DNA of 64,000 nt from Uruburuella testudinis (GTDB lineage Bacteria; Pseudomonadota; Gammaproteobacteria; Burkholderiales; Neisseriaceae): the NCBI RefSeq assembly GCF_022870865.1, contig NZ_CP091508.1:558001-622000 (forward strand). The letters are read 5' to 3'. The notes beneath the pieces were generated by a model. That model worked only from the letters and a program-made list of their open reading frames with translations. It was not told the DNA's origin and made no database searches. A program made the position numbers and the translations under genes. This document shows, in pieces, positions 37,167 through 45,680 of this stretch (its first letter is position 1; each line of letters begins with the position of its first letter).

Positions 37167-37202
37167 AGAGGCCGTCTGAAAATAAATGTTCAGACGGCCT
37201 CT
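37167..37202 (+). terminator. DUS hairpin after pepN
   Basis: AGAGGCCGTCTGAA and TTCAGACGGCCTCT, 8-base loop, six bases past the stop codon. Confidence 0.85.
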
Positions 37203-37243
37203 ATATCGATGGCAAGGCGAAACTGTTTTATTTGTAAATGCGT

Positions 37244-37249
37244 TATAAT
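37244..37249 (+). promoter_or_regulatory. TATAAT -10 box of the DUF805 gene
   Basis: A perfect TATAAT lies 37 bases before the ATG. No convincing -35. Confidence 0.45.
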
Positions 37250-37285
37250 TTCAATTCACAATGATTCTGTCTGCAAGGAAATCTT

Positions 37286-37657
37286 ATGTATTACTTCATC
37301 AAATGTCTGAAACAATACGCCGACTTTAAAGGCCGGGCGCGGCGCAAGGAATTTTGGTTTTTTCAGTTGTTCGTCCTGCTGATTATGTTGGTGGTGGGGC
37401 TGGGGGCTGCGTTTGCAGGCGTGAGCGAGGAATCGTCGGATATGCTGATGAATGTGATGGTGTTGGCCTTTTTCCTGCCTGCTCTGGCAGTGATGGTGCG
37501 CCGTTTGCATGATATCGACCGCAGCGGCTGGTGGGCATTGTTGAACCTGATTCCGCTGGCTAATCTGGTGCTGCTGGTGTTTGCCTGCTTCGAGGGTACG
37601 CGCGGCAGCAACCGTTTCGGCCCCGACCCGAAGCAGCAGGAAGGGCTGGTGGAATAA
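37286..37657 (+). CDS. DUF805 family inner-membrane protein
   Basis: 123 residues. MYYFIKCLKQYADFKGRARRKEFWFF is the family N-terminus (key FKGRARRKEFW), followed by three or four hydrophobic segments and the conserved RRLHDIDRSGWWALLNLIP. YhaH/YhaI of E. coli are relatives; no function is established. A stand-alone gene with a TATAAT box upstream and a DUS hairpin downstream. Confidence 0.92.
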   Translation: MYYFIKCLKQYADFKGRARRKEFWFFQLFVLLIMLVVGLGAAFAGVSEESSDMLMNVMVLAFFLPALAVMVRRLHDIDRSGWWALLNLIPLANLVLLVFACFEGTRGSNRFGPDPKQQEGLVE

Positions 37658-37739
37658 GCCGATCCGGTGCCGCCGATTTTGCAGTAACGAGGAGGGCGCC
37701 TGTGTCGGAAATAGCGGTTTGATGATATACGCCCGTTTC

Positions 37740-37783
37740 AAAGGCCGTCTGAAAACGGATTAATCCGCTTTCAGACGGCCTTT
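37740..37783 (+). terminator. DUS hairpin after the DUF805 gene
   Basis: AAAGGCCGTCTGAAA...GCGG-type extended stem with TTTCAGACGGCCTTT; the inner bases CGGATTAATCCG lengthen it. Confidence 0.8.
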
Positions 37784-38025
37784 GTTGTTGATATGCATCA
37801 TTCTGTGGTGAATCGGTGGTTACTTTTTTCAGACGGCCTTGTAAAATCAATATAGTGAGACCTTTGCTGCATTTTTGTTGACGCAGCAATAACGGCGTGA
37901 CGGGCTATTATTTTACGCTGTAAAAGCCTTTTGCCGAGATTTCATTCCGATTATCTGATGCGGATGCAGACAGACTGCCTGTTTCACGGCGCAGGCCGTC
38001 TGAAACCTTTTTTACGGAGACACCG
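37784..38025. other. Intergenic stretch with a possible IS-end remnant
   Basis: Contains two further DUS copies. GTGAGACCTTTGC (from 37856) resembles the ends of IS5-group elements common in Neisseria; it is followed by a 7-bp hairpin TTGCTGC / GCAGCAA. No transposase fragment is recognisable. Confidence 0.3.
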
Positions 38026-38874
38026 TTGCCCGAACCCCAAAGCCGCCGCGAGCGCCGCCGCCGTGCCAAAAGCAGCCACCAGCCGTTTTGGCAGGCCGAC
38101 AAGCCTTATCTGCACGAGCACAATATCGCCGATGCGCGTTTCCGTTGGCTCGGCTATGTGATGGCGCTGTTGGCCGGCGCCATTAATGCCGGCGGCTTTT
38201 TTGCGGTGGCACGCTACACCTCGCATGTTACCGGCGAATTGTCGCATGCGGCCGATAAAGCCTATCTCGGCGAATGGGGCATTGTGGCGGCGGCGATGTT
38301 TGGGGTGTTGTGTTTTGTGTTTGGCGCCGCGCATTCGAGCTGGGTGATTTTGTGGACCAAGCGCCAGCGGTTTCGCGGCAGCTTCGGCCTGTCGATGTGG
38401 CTCGAAGCGGTGTATCTGCTGCTGTTTGGCGTGTTGGGCGCGGCCACGCTGACTTTCGGCGAAACGGTGGTGCCGCCGATTGCCATTTTTTTACTCTGCT
38501 TCATCATGGGCATGCACAACACGGTGATGACGATTATTTCCGGCGGCGCCATCCGCTCCACCCACATGACCGGCACCGCCACCGATTTGGGCATCGAGCT
38601 TTCCAAACTGCTGTATTACCAGCGCAGCGACAATCCGCGCCTGCCGCATGTGTATGTCAACCAGCCGAAAATCAGGCTGTTTACCGGCCTGATGGTGGCT
38701 TTTGTGGTCGGCGGCATTATCGGCGCGTGGGGCTATCACACAGTCGGCCACCATTTTGCGCTGGCGGTGGCGCTGGCCTTGTTTGTGCTCGGTTTCGGCT
38801 CGGTGGGCTATGATGTGAAAATACGCTTGAAGCTGATGTTGGTGCGCCGCCTGCGCGCGCGCGGGCTGATGTGA
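38026..38874 (+). CDS. YoaK/DUF1275 family membrane protein
   Basis: 282 residues. A basic N-terminal tail of about 40 residues precedes six or so membrane helices. Family motifs are visible: AGAINAGGFFAVARYTSHVTGELSH at the first helix (core TSHVTGELS) and GMHNTVMTIISGGAIRSTHMTGTATDLG in the middle. The function is unknown in the family. The likely start is TTG at 38026 with ACGGAGA eight bases upstream. Codons follow the genome norm. Confidence 0.88.
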   Translation: MPEPQSRRERRRRAKSSHQPFWQADKPYLHEHNIADARFRWLGYVMALLAGAINAGGFFAVARYTSHVTGELSHAADKAYLGEWGIVAAAMFGVLCFVFGAAHSSWVILWTKRQRFRGSFGLSMWLEAVYLLLFGVLGAATLTFGETVVPPIAIFLLCFIMGMHNTVMTIISGGAIRSTHMTGTATDLGIELSKLLYYQRSDNPRLPHVYVNQPKIRLFTGLMVAFVVGGIIGAWGYHTVGHHFALAVALALFVLGFGSVGYDVKIRLKLMLVRRLRARGLM

Positions 38875-38921
38875 GCGGTTGCGCCCGACAAATACTGTTG
38901 TTTTCAGTTGAAAGGTAATGA

Positions 38922-38945
38922 CTTGATTTACTGTGTAATATCAAG
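38922..38945. promoter_or_regulatory. Palindromic site upstream of the OmpA-type lipoprotein gene
   Basis: CTTGAT and ATCAAG are separated by 12 AT-rich bases. It is operator-like, but the spacing does not fit FNR or CRP. About 130 bp before the lipoprotein start. Confidence 0.25.
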
Positions 38946-39077
38946 TTAAGAAAACTTCTAATCGGATTTAATGTCGGCTATAGTGAATGCGGGGTATGGC
39001 TTGTGCCATACCGTTTGACCATTGCGGGCAGGCGCTTGATGCGGCTTGCCGGATCTCATTATCGAAAGGATATTTCC

Positions 39078-39752
39078 ATGAAAATATTGAAACCGTTAAC
39101 CTTTTTGGCTGTGGCCGCACCTTTGGCGCTGGCAGGCTGTGTAACCAACGCCACCACCGGCGAGCGGCAGGCCAGCAAAACCGCCATGTATGGTTTGGGC
39201 GGTGCGGCCGTCTGCGGCATTGTGGGCGCACTGACCCACGGCAGCAAAGGCGCGCGCAATTCTGCGTTGGCTTGCGGTGCCATCGGCGCAGGTGTTGGCG
39301 GTTACATGGATTATCAAGAGAAAAAACTGCGTGAAAGCCTGGCCAACACCGGCGTAGACGTGCAGCGCGAAGGCGATCAAATCAAGCTGGTAATGCCTGA
39401 GAGTGTGACGTTTGCCACCAACAGCGCCACCCTGAGCACTGCTGCGCAAGATGCGCTGACCCGCGCCGCTCAAACGCTGGTGCAATATCCTGATACCACG
39501 CTGACCGTGGCCGGCCACACCGACAACACCGGCTCTGATGCCATCAACGAGCCGTTGTCGCAACGCCGCGCCCAGGCGGTGGCAGGCTATCTCAACCAAC
39601 GCGGTGTCGCCACATCGCGCCTGAGCACCGTCGGCTACGGTTCGCGCCAACCGGTTGCCTCGAATGCTACCGCTGAAGGCCGCGCTCAAAACCGCCGTGT
39701 GGAAATTCTGATTAATCCCGATCAGGCTGCCGTACGCGCCGCACAGCAGTAA
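39078..39752 (+). CDS. OmpA-family peptidoglycan-associated lipoprotein (YiaD-like)
   Basis: 224 residues. Lipoprotein signal with LALAGC (Cys20). A glycine-rich zipper region follows (YGLGGAAVCGIVGALTHG and GAIGAGVGGYMDYQE, about 40-80). The C-terminal OmpA domain has the peptidoglycan-binding residues in VAGHTDNTGSDAINEPLSQRR. It should tether the outer membrane to the cell wall. ATG at 39078 is preceded by AAAGGA; the longer frame to 39003 lacks a signal. Confidence 0.92.
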   Translation: MKILKPLTFLAVAAPLALAGCVTNATTGERQASKTAMYGLGGAAVCGIVGALTHGSKGARNSALACGAIGAGVGGYMDYQEKKLRESLANTGVDVQREGDQIKLVMPESVTFATNSATLSTAAQDALTRAAQTLVQYPDTTLTVAGHTDNTGSDAINEPLSQRRAQAVAGYLNQRGVATSRLSTVGYGSRQPVASNATAEGRAQNRRVEILINPDQAAVRAAQQ

Positions 39753-39783
39753 TCCGGTTTGTGTTCCCGCATGGGACACCCTA

Positions 39784-39943
39784 GGGTATCCTGACCATTC
39801 GATTTATGGGTGCTTTTTGCTCCTGAAAACGCATCTGCTGCGTTAAAAAGCCTCGCAAGATGTCCAATCTTGCTGCGTTTTTTGCCTGGCATCTGCATTT
39901 CCAGGAACAAAAATCCCCTTATAAACGAATTGTCAGAATACCC
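39784..39943. repeat. Family A MITE-like element, copy 6
   Basis: 160 bp with mutated ends GGGTATCCTGAC and GTCAGAATACCC. Immediately left of it GGGACACCCTA looks like the right end of another copy sharing the TA. Confidence 0.8.
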
Positions 39944-39949
39944 TAGGAT

Positions 39950-39991
39950 ATGCCCATTCGAAATCGTCAGCTTGCTTTTTCGAATGGGCAT
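39950..39991. repeat. Minimal family B element
   Basis: 42 bp: ATGCCCATTCGAAA and TTTCGAATGGGCAT-type ends around CGTCAGCTTGCT. It abuts family A copy 6. Confidence 0.7.
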
Positions 39992-40002
39992 GATTATATG
40001 AA

Positions 40003-40044
40003 AAAGGCCGTCTGAAACACTGTTTAAGTGTTTCAGACGGCCTT
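40003..40044. terminator. DUS hairpin after the DUF2147 gene
   Basis: AAAGGCCGTCTGAAACACT pairs with AGTGTTTCAGACGGCCTTT (19-bp stem), 15 bp past the stop of the minus-strand gene. Confidence 0.85.
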
Positions 40045-40058
40045 TGACTTTGCTGCGG

Positions 40059-40466
40059 TCAGTCTGCTTTTTGCCAGGTCTGTGTGCGGCCCAGCGCCGA
40101 TACGCCCAGATAGCCGCGCACTTTCAAAGCATTGCCGCCATTGGCCAGCTCGGCTTTGGCATTGTAGGTTTTGCCGCTTTTGGGGTCGTAAATTTTGCCG
40201 CCCTCATATTTGCCGCCTTTTTCTTTCAGGCCGGTGAGCACGCTCAGCCCGATCAGCGGTTTGGCCGGTTTGCAGGCCGGGCATTCGTTTTTCACGCCAT
40301 CGGCCAATGAGACGATTTGACCGCTGTATACGCCGCCGCTCTGGCTGATCTGCACCACGGCTTTCGGTTTGCCGGTTTCATCGTCAATGGTGCGCCATTT
40401 GCCTTCGATGCCTTGGGCAAAAGCCAGCGGGCTGATGAGTGCGCTTAAAATGATTAACTTCTTCAT
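40059..40466 (-). CDS. DUF2147 family secreted protein
   Basis: 135 residues. Signal peptide MKKLIILSALISPLAFAQG with cleavage after AFA. The mature protein starts GIEGKWRTIDDETGKPKAVV, the DUF2147 hallmark, and has the family Cys pair in NECPACKP plus GKIYDPKSGKTYNAKAEL. Periplasmic or outer-membrane facing beta-barrel-like (calycin) fold is expected; function unknown. TAGAAGG-like ribosome site (GGAGAAATC) precedes the ATG at 40466. Confidence 0.9.
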   Translation of the reverse strand: MKKLIILSALISPLAFAQGIEGKWRTIDDETGKPKAVVQISQSGGVYSGQIVSLADGVKNECPACKPAKPLIGLSVLTGLKEKGGKYEGGKIYDPKSGKTYNAKAELANGGNALKVRGYLGVSALGRTQTWQKAD

Positions 40467-40622
40467 GATTTCTCCTTTGTTATCCGCAACTTGAATGTGG
40501 TGCGGTTTATGAAGCATAATCAAAAAAAGTGATTAGGTGAATTACTCTAAGTGAAATAATTTATTTTAAAATCAATAAAACCGGGGTTTTCAAAAGCCGC
40601 CGGCCTTTTCGGTGTGCGTCTA

Positions 40623-40745
40623 GGGTGTCCTGATGTGTCGTTTATGGAGGGGTTTTGTTCCTGGAAATACAGGTGCAAGGCAAAAAACGCAGCAGATGTA
40701 CTTTTAGCGCAAAAAAAAGATGATATATGACATATCAGGACACCC
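40623..40745. repeat. Family A element, copy 7 (core-deleted variant)
   Basis: 123 bp. The left end is GGGTGTCCTGATGTGTCG and the right end GACATATCAGGACACCC, a distinct end type shared with copies 2 and 9. The central hairpin is deleted. It ends 25 bp before the ychF -10 box. Confidence 0.75.
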
Positions 40746-40766
40746 TACAGGCGCTATGCGGAAATA

Positions 40767-40775
40767 TGCTATAAT
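40767..40775 (+). promoter_or_regulatory. ychF: Extended -10 promoter of ychF
   Basis: TGCTATAAT, 41 bases before the ATG. The -35 region falls at the junction with the family A element and has no consensus match. Confidence 0.6.
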
Positions 40776-40815
40776 CGCCGGTTGATTAAAATTGCACAAT
40801 TTCAGGAAGAAAATC

Positions 40816-41907
40816 ATGAGTTTGAAATGCGGCATCGTCGGCTTGCCCAATGTCGGCAAATCCACCTTGTTTAATGCGCTGACCCAATCGGGCATCGAGG
40901 CGGCCAATTATCCTTTTTGCACCATCGAGCCGAATGTGGGCATTGTGGAAGTGCCCGATTTGCGCATGGAAGCATTGGCGAAAATTGTCAACCCGCAAAA
41001 AATGCAGCCTGCGATTGTGGAATTTGTCGATATCGCCGGCTTAGTGGCCGGTGCGAGCAAAGGCGAGGGCTTGGGCAACCAGTTTCTGGCCAATATCCGC
41101 GAAACCGATGCAATTGTGAACGTGGTGCGCTGTTTTGATGATGACAACATCGTGCACGTGGCCGGCAAAGTCGACCCGATTGCCGACATCGAAACCATCG
41201 GCACCGAGCTGGCGTTGGCCGACCTGGCGAGTGTTGAAAAAGCCATTCTCCGCGAAGGCAAACGCGCCAAATCGGGTGATAAAGAGGCGCAAAAGCTGGT
41301 GGCTTTATGCGAAAAACTGCTGCCGCATCTGAATGAAGGCAGACCCGTGCGCGCATTCGGCCTCGATGCCGATGATTTGGCGCTGCTCAAACCGCTGTTT
41401 CTGCTCACCGCCAAACCTGCGATGTATGTCGGCAATGTGGCTGAAGATGGCTTTGAAAACAACCCGCACCTCGAGCGCCTGAAAGAATTGGCCGCCAAAG
41501 AAAATGCGCCCGTGGTAGCCGTATGCGCCGCCATGGAAAGTGAAATTGCCGAGCTGGAAGACGAAGAAAAAGCCGAATTTCTGCACGAAATGGGCTTGGA
41601 AGAGCCGGGCTTGAACCGCCTTATCCGCGCAGGCTATGATTTGCTCGGCCTGCAAACCTACTTCACCGCCGGCGTCAAAGAAGTGCGCGCCTGGACGATA
41701 CACAAAGGCGACACCGCCCCGCAGGCCGCCGGCGTGATTCACACCGATTTCGAGCGCGGCTTTATCCGTGCGCAAGTCATCGCTTATGATGATTTCGTGG
41801 CGCTTGGCGGCGAAGCCAAAGCCAAAGAGGCCGGCAAAATGCGCGCGGAGGGCAAAGAATACGTGGTGCAGGACGGCGATGTGATTCACTTTTTATTTAA
41901 TGTCTGA
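40816..41907 (+). CDS. ychF: Ribosome-associated GTPase/ATPase YchF
   Basis: 363 residues, Obg-family. G1 is GLPNVGKST (residues 8-16), followed by [12 protein letters not shown] and the switch [20 protein letters not shown]. The hydrophobic residue after the DxAG motif is usual for YchF, whose members prefer ATP. A coiled-coil insertion and a C-terminal TGS domain ([16 protein letters not shown]) complete it. ATG at 40816 chosen by homology and AGGAAG upstream. Universal cytoplasmic protein of translation and stress response. Confidence 0.95.
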   Translation: MSLKCGIVGLPNVGKSTLFNALTQSGIEAANYPFCTIEPNVGIVEVPDLRMEALAKIVNPQKMQPAIVEFVDIAGLVAGASKGEGLGNQFLANIRETDAIVNVVRCFDDDNIVHVAGKVDPIADIETIGTELALADLASVEKAILREGKRAKSGDKEAQKLVALCEKLLPHLNEGRPVRAFGLDADDLALLKPLFLLTAKPAMYVGNVAEDGFENNPHLERLKELAAKENAPVVAVCAAMESEIAELEDEEKAEFLHEMGLEEPGLNRLIRAGYDLLGLQTYFTAGVKEVRAWTIHKGDTAPQAAGVIHTDFERGFIRAQVIAYDDFVALGGEAKAKEAGKMRAEGKEYVVQDGDVIHFLFNV

Positions 41908-41949
41908 CATTTGTATATTGACTGCGGCGGCTGAGCATGCCGCATGATA

Positions 41950-42017
41950 ATACCCATTCACAAAAATAACCTAACAGCGTTGGCTCGCCTTGCTAGCTTA
42001 CTTTTGTGAATGGGTAT
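41950..42017. repeat. Family B element, best-preserved copy
   Basis: 68 bp with perfect 16-bp inverted ends ATACCCATTCACAAAA and TTTTGTGAATGGGTAT. The interior reads ATAACCTAACAGCGTTGGCT then CGCCTTGCTAGCTTAC. Confidence 0.9.
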
Positions 42018-42022
42018 AAGTG

Positions 42023-42058
42023 AAAAAATACAGCCGAATTTTGCGGCTGTATTTTTTT
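42023..42058 (+). terminator. Rho-independent terminator after ychF
   Basis: AAAAATACAGCCG pairs with CGGCTGTATTTTT around a 7-base loop, with a T-run. A classical terminator without DUS. Confidence 0.9.
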
Positions 42059-42154
42059 GTATTCGGCGTATGGGCAAGATATGCAGATTGTTTGCCGGGC
42101 TGCTGATGCCCGTTGTTTTGATGCAGCCTCAAAAAATAAAACTGCCGCCCCGGG

Positions 42155-42190
42155 TTTCAGACGGCCTCGGATGCATCAGGCCGTCTGAAA
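42155..42190. terminator. DUS inverted pair
   Basis: TTTCAGACGGCCT and AGGCCGTCTGAAA, 10-base loop. The remaining sequence to 42382 shows no gene. Confidence 0.5.
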
Positions 42191-42382
42191 GATTGTGTTT
42201 AAACATGCATTGATGTAGGTAAATTGCCACGGCCCGGATACGGCTTTCGGTAAGCACGATTAAAACTTTGCTAAAGGTCGGCACTTTGCAGGCGTTTTCT
42301 GCTCATAATGCACACATGCCGCAAGGCCGTCTGAACGCGATGGCGCGGCGCCACCTTTACCATCATTATGCAGGAGCGCATT

Positions 42383-42877
42383 ATGAACGCACGCAAACTT
42401 TTCATCTCGTTATTCGCCGCCACCGCCATGACCGCCGCCCCGCTGGCCATGGCCGATATGGGTCGCACTGAATCCACCATTGTCGGCGCCGCCGTCGGCG
42501 GTGTGGCCGGTAATTTGATCGGCGGCGACATGCAGTCGACCCTGATCGGCGCAGCGGCCGGCGGCGTGCTGGGCAATCTGATTGCCAAAAGCAACAGCAA
42601 CTACACCCGCGAAGGCCGCTACAACAACCGCTATTACTACGGCGGTCGCGAGTTTAAAAACCGCCAAGATTACAATGCCTACCGCGAAGCCGCCCGCCGC
42701 GGCATGTTGCGCGACCAAGAAGCGCGCCGCTATCAGGCTTATCAAAATTACCGCAGCCAAAAGGTTAATGTGCGCGGCAACAGCCGCTACGGCCAACAGC
42801 AATGGCGCAACGGCAACGGCCACAACAAATACCGCGTGGTACAGCATCGGGAGCGCGGTTACGGGCATCGCCGTTAA
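42383..42877 (+). CDS. Glycine-zipper secreted protein, unknown function
   Basis: 164 residues. Signal peptide to about residue 25 (APLAMADMG). A glycine-zipper segment follows (IVGAAVGGVAGNLIGGD and LIGAAAGGVLGNLIAKS, about 33-68). The rest is a hydrophilic tail rich in Arg, Tyr, Asn and Gln (residues 70-164), unusually basic. Similar Gly-zipper proteins associate with the outer membrane; the Tyr/Arg-rich tail suggests surface or nucleic-acid contact but nothing specific. CAGGAG precedes the ATG. Confidence 0.8.
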   Translation: MNARKLFISLFAATAMTAAPLAMADMGRTESTIVGAAVGGVAGNLIGGDMQSTLIGAAAGGVLGNLIAKSNSNYTREGRYNNRYYYGGREFKNRQDYNAYREAARRGMLRDQEARRYQAYQNYRSQKVNVRGNSRYGQQQWRNGNGHNKYRVVQHRERGYGHRR

Positions 42878-42903
42878 GCATCTTGCCGTATTTAAGCTGC
42901 TTA

Positions 42904-42972
42904 GGGTGTTCTGAGCATCCGCCTTTTCAGGAGCAAAAACTTCATATAAAGAATGGCCGGGATGCTCCGGCA
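42904..42972. repeat. Degenerate family A element, copy 8
   Basis: GGGTGTTCTGAGCATCC at the left, CTTTTCAGGAGCAAAAA inside, and GGCCGGGATGCTCC at the right, about 70 bp. Confidence 0.55.
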
Positions 42973-42978
42973 TGCAGT

Positions 42979-43008
42979 CGGGAACAATATTTGTGTTCCC
43001 GATTTTTT
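42979..43008 (+). terminator. Rho-independent terminator
   Basis: CGGGAACA and TGTTCCCG (8-bp stem, 7-base loop), then GATTTTTT. It ends the glycine-zipper gene, 100 bp past its stop. Confidence 0.85.
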
Positions 43009-43035
43009 ATTGTGCGGTGCGCGCCATTGGGGGGG

Positions 43036-43125
43036 CTGACAAGTTTGATTGACGGGTGTATTTTGCCCCTGAAAATGTATCTGCTGCGTTAAAAGAGTGA
43101 TGATATATGACACATCAGGATACTC
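43036..43125. repeat. Family A element, copy 9 (core-deleted variant)
   Basis: CTGACAAGTTTGATTGACGG through TTTTGCCCCTGAAAATG to GATATATGACACATCAGGA, the same variant right end as copy 7. The left terminal GGGTGTCC is missing. Confidence 0.65.
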
Positions 43126-43225
43126 TAGATGGCGATACCTCTTTTTTTAATTGGCTCGTCTCAAACCGTGGCAGGCGGCCAAGCTACAAGCTATGATGCT
43201 GACGATAAGCCTGTTGTCGTCTTGT

Positions 43226-43250
43226 TCGCTTACTTTTTTGAATTGGTATA
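43226..43250. repeat. Family B right-end fragment
   Basis: GCTTACTTTTTTGAATTGGT matches the right end of family B with two changes. From here to 43467 the DNA is AT-rich and holds no recognisable gene. Confidence 0.45.
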
Positions 43251-43467
43251 AAATAAAACACTTGTATTTGCTGTAGAATATCTTGTTTGATTTCCTGAAT
43301 CCGTTCAACTGAAAATAACAATTGCAACAGAGCAGAATGATTCGGTTGGGCCGCTATAATATTATGGGTTTGGCGCATCATTCGTCGTATGCGTGCATCT
43401 GCCGGCGGGTAAATGAATTATCGTGATATGATTTGCGCTTTTGTTGAAATTTAAAGGCGGGTAGGTT

Positions 43468-44289
43468 ATGCATGATTTGGCTGTTGTCATCGCAACTGTA
43501 TGTAGAAAATCATTATTGCGTGCCGTGGATTCTATATTTCAACAGGATTTTACCGGGCGCATTCAGATTTTGATCGGTGTAGATAAAGATTTAGGCGGCA
43601 ATGAGCAGAAAATAAAAGCGCAGTTGCAGAAAAAATGCCCGCCCAATTGCTCTTTATTTTGGCTGAATCCGGGGTATTCCACATCAAAACGGCATGGTGG
43701 TGTGCATCGGTGTTGTTATGGCGGCTCATTGAGAAGCGTTTTATCATTTTTAGCCGATGCGCCTTTGGTGATGTATTTGGATGATGACGATTGGTTTGAT
43801 TCCCAACACTGCCGTTTGACCGTGGAATCACTACAGGGCAGAGCATGGGCTTTTTCCCACTGTATTTATGCTGACGGTAATAAAAACCAAGGATTATGCG
43901 TTGATTTGTTGGAAAGCGTCGGCCCGGGAAAAGGAATTTATGTGCAAGATTTTGGCGGGTTTGTGCGGCCTTCCGGCTTATTGTTGGATAAAATAAAATG
44001 TTTGCATATTCTGCATTTATGGGCCGACTCGCCTAATGAAAATGGAGATGCGGAAGACCGTTTGGTTTTTAATCAGCTCAAACAAATGCCTTACGGTTTT
44101 ACAGGCCAAGCCACGGTATTTTATACATTGGATCCTGCCGATGGCATGCATCATGCGCGGTTGGATTATATTCGGGAGCAAGGTGCTGATTTTAAATCAG
44201 TTGATAAAATAGGCACCGTTCGCGAACATAAATCAACAGCCAGTATTGCTTGGCGCAGAATCAAAAGTAAATACAAAAAATCAAAATAA
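43468..44289 (+). CDS. GT2-like (GT-A fold) glycosyltransferase, AT-rich
   Basis: 273 residues. The N-terminus LAVVIATVCRKSLLRAVDSIFQQ and the metal-binding VMYLDDDDWFD (about residues 94-104) fit a GT-A glycosyltransferase of the GT2 group. Base use differs from its neighbours: many A/T third positions, several TTA, AAA and ATA codons. No uptake sequence occurs in it. Together these point to acquisition from outside. It lies 24 bp before tyrS, away from other polysaccharide genes, so acceptor and pathway are unknown. AAAGGCGGGTAGG precedes the ATG. Confidence 0.8.
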   Translation: MHDLAVVIATVCRKSLLRAVDSIFQQDFTGRIQILIGVDKDLGGNEQKIKAQLQKKCPPNCSLFWLNPGYSTSKRHGGVHRCCYGGSLRSVLSFLADAPLVMYLDDDDWFDSQHCRLTVESLQGRAWAFSHCIYADGNKNQGLCVDLLESVGPGKGIYVQDFGGFVRPSGLLLDKIKCLHILHLWADSPNENGDAEDRLVFNQLKQMPYGFTGQATVFYTLDPADGMHHARLDYIREQGADFKSVDKIGTVREHKSTASIAWRRIKSKYKKSK

Positions 44290-44313
44290 CTCAGCATAGT
44301 GAATGGAAATTTA

Positions 44314-45579
44314 ATGGAATCAGTGATTCAAGACTTGCAAGCGCGCGGCCTTATCGCGCAAACCACCGACATTGAAGCGCTCGAAGCGCTGTTGAACGAA
44401 CAGAAAATCTCACTTTACTGCGGCTTCGACCCCACCGCCGACAGCCTGCATATCGGCCATTTGCTGCCGGTGTTGGCTTTGCGCCGCTTCCAATTGGCAG
44501 GGCACACGCCTGTGGCGCTGGTGGGCGGGGCGACCGGTATGATCGGCGACCCGAGCTTTAAAGCCGCCGAGCGCAGCCTGAATACCTTGGAAACCGTGCA
44601 AAATTGGGTGGAAAGTATCCGCAGCCAGCTGAAGCCGTTTCTGAGTTTCGAGGGCGATAACGCGGCGGTGATGGCGAACAATTACGACTGGTTCGGCGGC
44701 ATGGGCTGCCTTGATTTCTTGCGCGATATCGGCAAGCATTTTTCTGTTAATGCGATGCTGGCGAAAGAATCGGTGAAGCAGCGTATCGAGCGTGATGATG
44801 TGGGCATTTCGTTTACCGAATTTGCCTATGCACTGTTGCAGGGCTACGATTTTGCCGAGCTGAACAAACGCTACGGTGTGATGCTGGAAATAGGCGGCTC
44901 CGACCAATGGGGCAACATCACTTCGGGCATCGACACCACCCGCCGCTTAAACCAGCAAAGCGTGTTCGGCCTCACTTTGCCGCTGGTCACCAAATCAGAC
45001 GGCACCAAATTCGGCAAAACCGAAGGCGGCGCGGTGTGGCTGGATGCCAAGAAAACCTCACCGTATCAGTTTTACCAATTTTGGCTGAAAGTGGCCGATG
45101 CTGATGTGTATAAATTTTTGAAATACTTCACATTCTTGAGTGTGGCCGAAATCGATGCCATTGAAGCGCAAGACCAGGCCAGCGGCACCAAACCTGAAGC
45201 GCAACGCATTTTGGCCGAAGAAATGACCCGCCTGATTCACGGTGAAACCGCACTGGAAGCGGCGCAGCGCATTTCCGCCAGCCTGTTTGCCGAAGATCAG
45301 AGCAACCTCACCGAAGCCGATTTCGAACAACTGGCGCTCGACGGCTTGCCTGCCTACCCGGTCGGCGGCAGCCTGAGCATCGTGCAGGCGCTGGTGCAGA
45401 GCGGGCTGGCCAAGTCCAACAACGAAGCACGCGGCTTTGTCAAACAGGGCGCGGCGGTGGTAAACGGCGCGAAAATCGAAGCCGACGATTATGTGCTGGC
45501 CGATGCCGACAAACGCTTCGGCAAATACACCATCGTGCGGCGCGGCAAACGCAACCATGCCTTGCTGGTATGGGCGTAA
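44314..45579 (+). CDS. tyrS: Tyrosyl-tRNA synthetase
   Basis: 421 residues. Class I signature HIGH ([10 protein letters not shown]) at about residue 49 and KFGKTEGG, the KMSKS equivalent of the bacterial TyrRS type. The C-terminal S4-like RNA-binding domain is present ([18 protein letters not shown]). ATG at 44314 is preceded by GGAA; a GTG at 44299 is a less likely start. Charges tRNA-Tyr in the cytoplasm. Confidence 0.95.
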   Translation: MESVIQDLQARGLIAQTTDIEALEALLNEQKISLYCGFDPTADSLHIGHLLPVLALRRFQLAGHTPVALVGGATGMIGDPSFKAAERSLNTLETVQNWVESIRSQLKPFLSFEGDNAAVMANNYDWFGGMGCLDFLRDIGKHFSVNAMLAKESVKQRIERDDVGISFTEFAYALLQGYDFAELNKRYGVMLEIGGSDQWGNITSGIDTTRRLNQQSVFGLTLPLVTKSDGTKFGKTEGGAVWLDAKKTSPYQFYQFWLKVADADVYKFLKYFTFLSVAEIDAIEAQDQASGTKPEAQRILAEEMTRLIHGETALEAAQRISASLFAEDQSNLTEADFEQLALDGLPAYPVGGSLSIVQALVQSGLAKSNNEARGFVKQGAAVVNGAKIEADDYVLADADKRFGKYTIVRRGKRNHALLVWA

Positions 45580-45594
45580 GCTTTGAGGCAGAGC

Positions 45595-45629
45595 AGGCCG
45601 TCTGAACGCAATGGGTTTCAGACGGCCTT
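45595..45629 (+). terminator. DUS hairpin after tyrS
   Basis: AGGCCGTCTGAA and TTCAGACGGCCT flank an 11-base loop, 16 bp past the stop. Confidence 0.85.
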
Positions 45630-45680
45630 TCGATTATCCGTCAAACGGCGGTAGCGATTCGAAACACAGAGGAAAATATC

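Noticed and set aside
38922..38945. CTTGAT-N12-ATCAAG as an FNR site
   Set aside because: FNR half-sites need a 4-base spacer; here it is 12. Kept only as a generic palindrome.
41908..42382. tRNA or small RNA gene in the gap after ychF
   Set aside because: No cloverleaf or CCA-adjacent acceptor stem could be drawn; the gap is explained by a repeat, a terminator and DUS copies.
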